This document shows, piece after piece, positions 60,614 through 64,000 of a stretch of DNA of 64,000 bases. A program made the position numbers and the translations under genes. Below the pieces are notes generated by a model that worked only from the letters and a program-made list of their open reading frames with translations, did not search any database and had not been told where the DNA came from. Source of the DNA: Nostoc linckia NIES-25 (GTDB lineage: Bacteria > Cyanobacteriota > Cyanobacteriia > Cyanobacteriales > Nostocaceae); the NCBI RefSeq assembly GCF_002368035.1, contig NZ_AP018222.1, positions 992,001-1,056,000 on the forward strand, given 5' to 3'. Each line of letters opens with the position of its first letter. The stretch's first letter is position 1.

Positions 60614-60710
60614 TTACAGCGTTTTTCATCTATTTGAACCACAATTTTCGCTAGGGGCGCACAGCTGTGCGCCCCTACAACGTGGCCTATTTACCTGAAA
60701 ATTGCTGTAA
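60614..60710. repeat. Element with TTACAGC ends and an internal 26-bp palindrome
   Basis: Starts TTACAGCGTTTTTCA and ends TGAAAATTGCTGTAA, imperfect inverted ends of about 15 bp. In the middle, 60652-60677 is a perfect palindrome with a CACAGCTGTG core and GGGGCG/CGCCCC arms. It is 97 bp long and has no ORF. Confidence 0.6.
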
Positions 60711-60751
60711 AAGAGAGGCTGGGGGTGAGGTCAAAATCCTGTACATCGAAT

Positions 60752-62437
60752 TCACGTTAAATCCAAGTCTGTAACAGCACCAACGCTGCTAGAGGAAACT
60801 AAGTTAGAATATTTTGCTAAGACGCCTTTTGTATAACGGGGTGGACGGGGTTGCCATTTGGCGCGGCGACGGGCTAATTCTGCATCGTCTATGTTGATTT
60901 GTAATAAACGAGCATGAGCATCAATGGTAATACTATCGCCTTCTTCCACCAGAGCGATCGCACCACCAACGGCGGCTTCGGGAGCAACGTGTCCGACTAC
61001 CATCCCGTAAGTACCACCGGAAAAGCGTCCATCAGTAATTAAGCCGACTGTATCGCCTAAACCCGCACCAATAATTGCTGAGGTGGGTGCTAGCATTTCC
61101 CGCATACCAGGGCCGCCTTTGGGGCCTTCGTAGCGGACGATAATTACATCACCGGCTTTAATCTTACCTGCAAGGATGGCATCTAAGCATTCTTCCTCAG
61201 AATCAAATACCCGTGCAGGGCCGGTAATGGTGGGATTTTTCACTCCAGTAATTTTTGCTACTGCTCCCTCTGGAGCGAGATTTCCTTTAAGAATCGCTAA
61301 GTGGCCTTGGGGATACACTGGGCGATTCCAAGGACGAATCACATCTCTATCGCTTGGTGGTTCATCGGGGACATCTGCTAGAATTTCAGCGATGGTTTTA
61401 CCTGTGATGGTGATACAGTCACCGTGAAGTAATCCATGCACCAATAGCATTTTCATGACTTGGGGAATACCACCAGCTTGATGTAAGTCTGTGGCGACAT
61501 ATCTACCACTGGGTTTGAGATCGCATAAAACAGGGACGCGATCGCGGATAATTTCAAAATCATCTAAATTAAGTTCTACACCAGCCGCATGAGCGATCGC
61601 TAGAAAATGTAACACGGCGTTAGTTGAACCACCCACAGCCATGATTACAGAAATAGCATTTTCTATGGATTTGCGCGTAATAATTTGCCGGGGTAACAGT
61701 TGATTGCGAATTGCTTCTACTAATACCTTGGCTGATTCTTCGGTGCTGTCGGCTTTTTCGTCATCTTGTGCCGCCATTGTGGAAGAATAGGGTAAACTCA
61801 TGCCCATCGCTTCAAAGGCCGAGGACATAGTATTGGCTGTGTACATTCCACCGCAAGAACCAGCACCGGGACAAGCGCGGCGTTCTACTTCCATCAGTTC
61901 GGTGTCGTCAATTTTGCCAGCACTGTATTCACCCACAGCCTCAAAGGAACTCACAATAGTTAAGTCGCGGCCGTTGTAGTGTCCTGGTTTAATCGTCCCA
62001 CCGTAAACAAAGATAGCCGGGATATTCATCCGGGCGATCGCAATCATCGCTCCTGGCATATTTTTATCACAGCCACCGATGGCAATGACGCCATCCATAT
62101 TTTGACCGTTACAGACGGTTTCAATGGAGTCAGCAATTACTTCTCGCGACACTAGGGAATATTTCATCCCCTCAGTTCCCATAGAAATTCCATCACTAAT
62201 AGTAATTGTGCCGAATATTTGCGGCATTGCCCCAGCGAGTCTAATTCCCGCTTCAGCTCTTTGTGCTAGTTGATTAATCCCCATGTTACACGGAGTGATG
62301 GTGCTGTAAGCATTAGCCACACCCACAATTGCTTTATTAAAATCTTCATCTCGACAACCTACTCCACGGAGCATAGCGCGATTTGGCGATCGCTGCACCC
62401 CTTGTGTGACAACTTTACTTCTAAAATTCTCTGACAT
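60752..62437 (-). CDS. ilvD: Dihydroxy-acid dehydratase
   Basis: A 561-aa enzyme that dehydrates dihydroxy-isovalerate or dihydroxy-methylvalerate in valine, isoleucine and leucine synthesis. TPCNMGINQLAQRAE (Cys50), IGGCDKNMPGAM (Cys123) and CPGAGSCGGMYTANTMSSA (Cys189, Cys195) cover the Fe-S cluster ligands and active-site loop, and GRFSGGTYGMVVGHVAPEAA is the C-terminal substrate motif. ATG 62437 (MSENFRSKVV) matches the usual start. ATG 62452 would add 5 residues. It is a single gene with no operon partner here. Confidence 0.97.
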   Translation of the reverse strand: MSENFRSKVVTQGVQRSPNRAMLRGVGCRDEDFNKAIVGVANAYSTITPCNMGINQLAQRAEAGIRLAGAMPQIFGTITISDGISMGTEGMKYSLVSREVIADSIETVCNGQNMDGVIAIGGCDKNMPGAMIAIARMNIPAIFVYGGTIKPGHYNGRDLTIVSSFEAVGEYSAGKIDDTELMEVERRACPGAGSCGGMYTANTMSSAFEAMGMSLPYSSTMAAQDDEKADSTEESAKVLVEAIRNQLLPRQIITRKSIENAISVIMAVGGSTNAVLHFLAIAHAAGVELNLDDFEIIRDRVPVLCDLKPSGRYVATDLHQAGGIPQVMKMLLVHGLLHGDCITITGKTIAEILADVPDEPPSDRDVIRPWNRPVYPQGHLAILKGNLAPEGAVAKITGVKNPTITGPARVFDSEEECLDAILAGKIKAGDVIIVRYEGPKGGPGMREMLAPTSAIIGAGLGDTVGLITDGRFSGGTYGMVVGHVAPEAAVGGAIALVEEGDSITIDAHARLLQINIDDAELARRRAKWQPRPPRYTKGVLAKYSNLVSSSSVGAVTDLDLT

Positions 62438-62809
62438 TGTTTTTTCGCCCATTACTTTGGCTTCGATAAAATCCCTGTACGAGCATCATAGGTAGGCTTT
62501 TTTGAGATGTCCAATATATATTTATTTATATTTGATACTTATAAAATATCAAAAAATCTAACTACGACACCTGCGCTAGTATCATGTCAGGAAAAATATC
62601 TATTCAGAAGGCAGCTATACTACCCACCCTTAAAAGAGTGGGATTCTAACAAAGATGTTTTATACCTTGCTGCAAGCAGTCTCGGTATAATTATTTATCC
62701 GAACGCGGCTCTAGACCAGAACTAAAGTTTTAATTGTTACTCCTAACCTTCTGCCTTCTGCCCTCAAACTTCTGCCTTTTTCTGTAAAACACCAAACAAT
62801 TTGGCAGCA
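62438..62809. other. 372-bp divergent spacer
   Basis: Holds promoters for leftward ilvD and the rightward amylase, neither of which I can mark with confidence. It contains TTCTGCC heptamer units at 62749-62776. A 72-codon plus-strand frame at 62507 lacks any family features and is probably chance. Confidence 0.5.
62749..62776. repeat. Heptamer repeat with TTCTGCC units
   Basis: TTCTGCC occurs three times in 28 nt (62749, 62756, 62770), with one degenerate unit between. It is the STRR type common in Nostoc spacers. Confidence 0.6.
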
Positions 62810-64000
62810 ATGTATTTGATAAAAACTCTCTTGAGTTATGCACTTATAATCTGCATAATTTGTATTTTCCCTATTAAGACATTAGCCGCAGAAAAACCCA
62901 CTGCAATTTTTCATGCATTTAATTCACACTACAGTGATATTGAGAAGTTTGTATGTGAAATTGCCAACCAAGGATATTCTCACATTCAAATTTCTCCAGC
63001 CCAAAAGTCTAATCCCGCCCCAGAATGGTGGGCGCGTTATCAACCTGTAGACTACAGCATTATTGAAGGTAGAGGTTCGCTACTCAATTTAAAAAAACTT
63101 ATCGAGCAAGCTCACAGTTGTAATATCAAAGTGATTGCCGACGTTGTTTTCAATCACATGGCTAATTTAGGTAGTGATGAGGATTTTGAAGATTTAACTC
63201 AATTTCCAGGTCTTTCTATGAGTGACTTTAATTCAGATTCAAATCGGTTAGGAAAAAAGCCTTGTAACATTAATTATAGTGATGGCAACAGAAATTCAGA
63301 AATTAATTGTTGGTTAGGTGGACTTCCCGATTTGATATTTACCAGTAACGTTAAAACAATTCAAAAAGCTCATTTAAAAAAATTACTAGATTTAGGAATT
63401 GATGGATTTCGGTTTGATGCTGCCAAGCATATGCCAGCAGATGTTATTAAAGAGTACATCGACTATGTAGATTTATACAGTCAAGGAAAAGCATGGAATT
63501 ATCTTGAGGTAATCACAGATAGCGACACCAGTGCAGAAAATTACAACTGGATTGCTGCTGTTACAGATTTTGTTCTCTATAACTCAATGAAAAATGCCTT
63601 CAGCTTCGGTGGAGATTTGCGATCGCTGCGAGTTCCTACAACCATAAACGATCCCCGTAGCGTCACGTTTGCCAGCAACCATGATACTATCCGCGAGATT
63701 AATTCCAATCCCATCAACCCCTATAGCGATCCTTCTGACTCTTTGCTAGCAACAGCCTATGTCTTGGCAAAAGAAAGCGGCACTCCTTTAATACTGAATA
63801 GGGATAATACAGGTACTTCTTTTATTCAATACGGTGTCAAATTCCGTCAAATTATGCATCAACGAGGAAATCAGGGAAAAAATATTAAAGAAAATGTTTT
63901 AGCAGCCATTGATAGTCCGACTGTATTGCTAATGGAGCGAGGCAATGAAGGATTTTTTGTTGTCAATAAAAGTGAAAATAAGTTTAATATTCCAGTACTC
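62810..64000 (+). CDS. Secreted alpha-amylase (GH13), 5' part
   Basis: The first 397 codons from ATG 62810 run to the right edge with no stop. Residues 1-27 form a signal peptide (MYLIKTLLSYALIIC start, LAA near 25-27). GH13 motifs are present in order: IADVVFNH (about 109-116), GFRFDAAKH (199-207, nucleophile Asp203), YLEVITD (Glu233 acid/base) and FASNHDT (288-294). This is an extracellular or periplasmic alpha-1,4-glucan hydrolase, probably acting on glycogen-like or plant glucan. The C-terminal beta domain is cut off by the edge. It sits opposite to ilvD. Confidence 0.92.
   Translation, partial: MYLIKTLLSYALIICIICIFPIKTLAAEKPTAIFHAFNSHYSDIEKFVCEIANQGYSHIQISPAQKSNPAPEWWARYQPVDYSIIEGRGSLLNLKKLIEQAHSCNIKVIADVVFNHMANLGSDEDFEDLTQFPGLSMSDFNSDSNRLGKKPCNINYSDGNRNSEINCWLGGLPDLIFTSNVKTIQKAHLKKLLDLGIDGFRFDAAKHMPADVIKEYIDYVDLYSQGKAWNYLEVITDSDTSAENYNWIAAVTDFVLYNSMKNAFSFGGDLRSLRVPTTINDPRSVTFASNHDTIREINSNPINPYSDPSDSLLATAYVLAKESGTPLILNRDNTGTSFIQYGVKFRQIMHQRGNQGKNIKENVLAAIDSPTVLLMERGNEGFFVVNKSENKFNIPVL

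Larger units (their letters stand above)
59991..60751. other. 761-bp gap with three inverted-repeat elements
   Basis: Holds the elements at 60106-60270, 60331-60609 and 60614-60710 and a 21-bp tandem array. No gene is believable. It separates the rightward kinase from the leftward ilvD gene. Confidence 0.65.

Noticed and set aside
62507..62725. 72-codon plus-strand frame above the amylase
   Set aside because: No features, AT-rich composition and no ribosome site.
1..64000. tRNA or rRNA genes
   Set aside because: No cloverleaf with a GGTTCGAATCC-type T-loop or any rRNA segment was recognised. A computed tRNA scan would be decisive.

Overview
The window comes from a filamentous, heterocyst-type (Nostocales) cyanobacterium, most like Nostoc. 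The reasons are a psbA gene for the photosystem II D1 protein, very frequent GCGATCGC (HIP1) octamers, heptanucleotide tandem repeats between genes, many small palindromic or inverted-repeat elements in the spacers, and large GAF/PAS hybrid kinases. Coding density is moderate and the spacers are AT-rich.

Layout. (1) Positions 1-34.9 kb hold one long exopolysaccharide (EPS) locus, entirely on the minus strand. It contains about a dozen glycosyltransferases (GT2, GT4, GT8-like), a Wzy/ligase-like polytopic protein, two FkbM methyltransferases and one further SAM methyltransferase, two DegT aminotransferases, an NAD-sugar epimerase, a Gfo/Idh/MocA dehydrogenase and two left-handed beta-helix acyltransferases. 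It also carries a Wzm/Wzt-type ABC exporter whose ATPase has a C-terminal carbohydrate-binding-like extension. Embedded in it are a Tat-exported propeller-like protein and a 1010-aa surface-type protein (DUF4082, Ig-like and dimethylformamidase-like domains), a PhyH dioxygenase and a double flavin-reductase-fold protein. (2) A 1.3-kb non-coding gap separates this locus from a plus-strand Wzz/BY-kinase-like chain-length regulator at 36.2-38.3 kb. (3) 38.6-44 kb looks like a stress island: manganese catalase, cupin, a small exported protein, a DJ-1/PfpI-ferritin-like fusion, DUF2267, DUF6335 and a Rieske protein. (4) 44-50.9 kb holds a glycerophosphodiesterase, a GT39-like membrane glycosyltransferase, a HIT protein, psbA and a RibD-C reductase, with several repeat elements between them. 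(5) 51.2-60 kb holds two giant hybrid histidine kinases. The second begins with a ParD/CopG-type ribbon-helix-helix domain. (6) 60-64 kb holds a cluster of mobile-looking repeats, ilvD and the start of a secreted GH13 alpha-amylase that runs off the right edge.

How the genes fit together. The EPS locus has what is needed to make modified nucleotide sugars, including a likely 2,3-diamino sugar branch (dehydrogenase, aminotransferase, acetyltransferase). It can also assemble and methylate a complex glycan and export it by the ABC route, and possibly by a polymerase route with the Wzz/BY-kinase. Peroxide detoxification and conserved cyanobacterial stress proteins sit next to it, which suits a sheath-forming, desiccation-exposed cyanobacterium (inference).

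The most unusual items are the RHH-histidine kinase fusion and a spacer-type repeat read through as its interdomain linker. Others are a decayed copy of a neighbouring glycosyltransferase start, a family of CTACGGTGTA-ended elements (one carrying a 21-bp tandem array, one with a possible target duplication) and an inverted pair of palindromic elements bracketing the HIT-psbA segment. All calls rest on reading the sequence. No database search was run, and domain boundaries are approximate.
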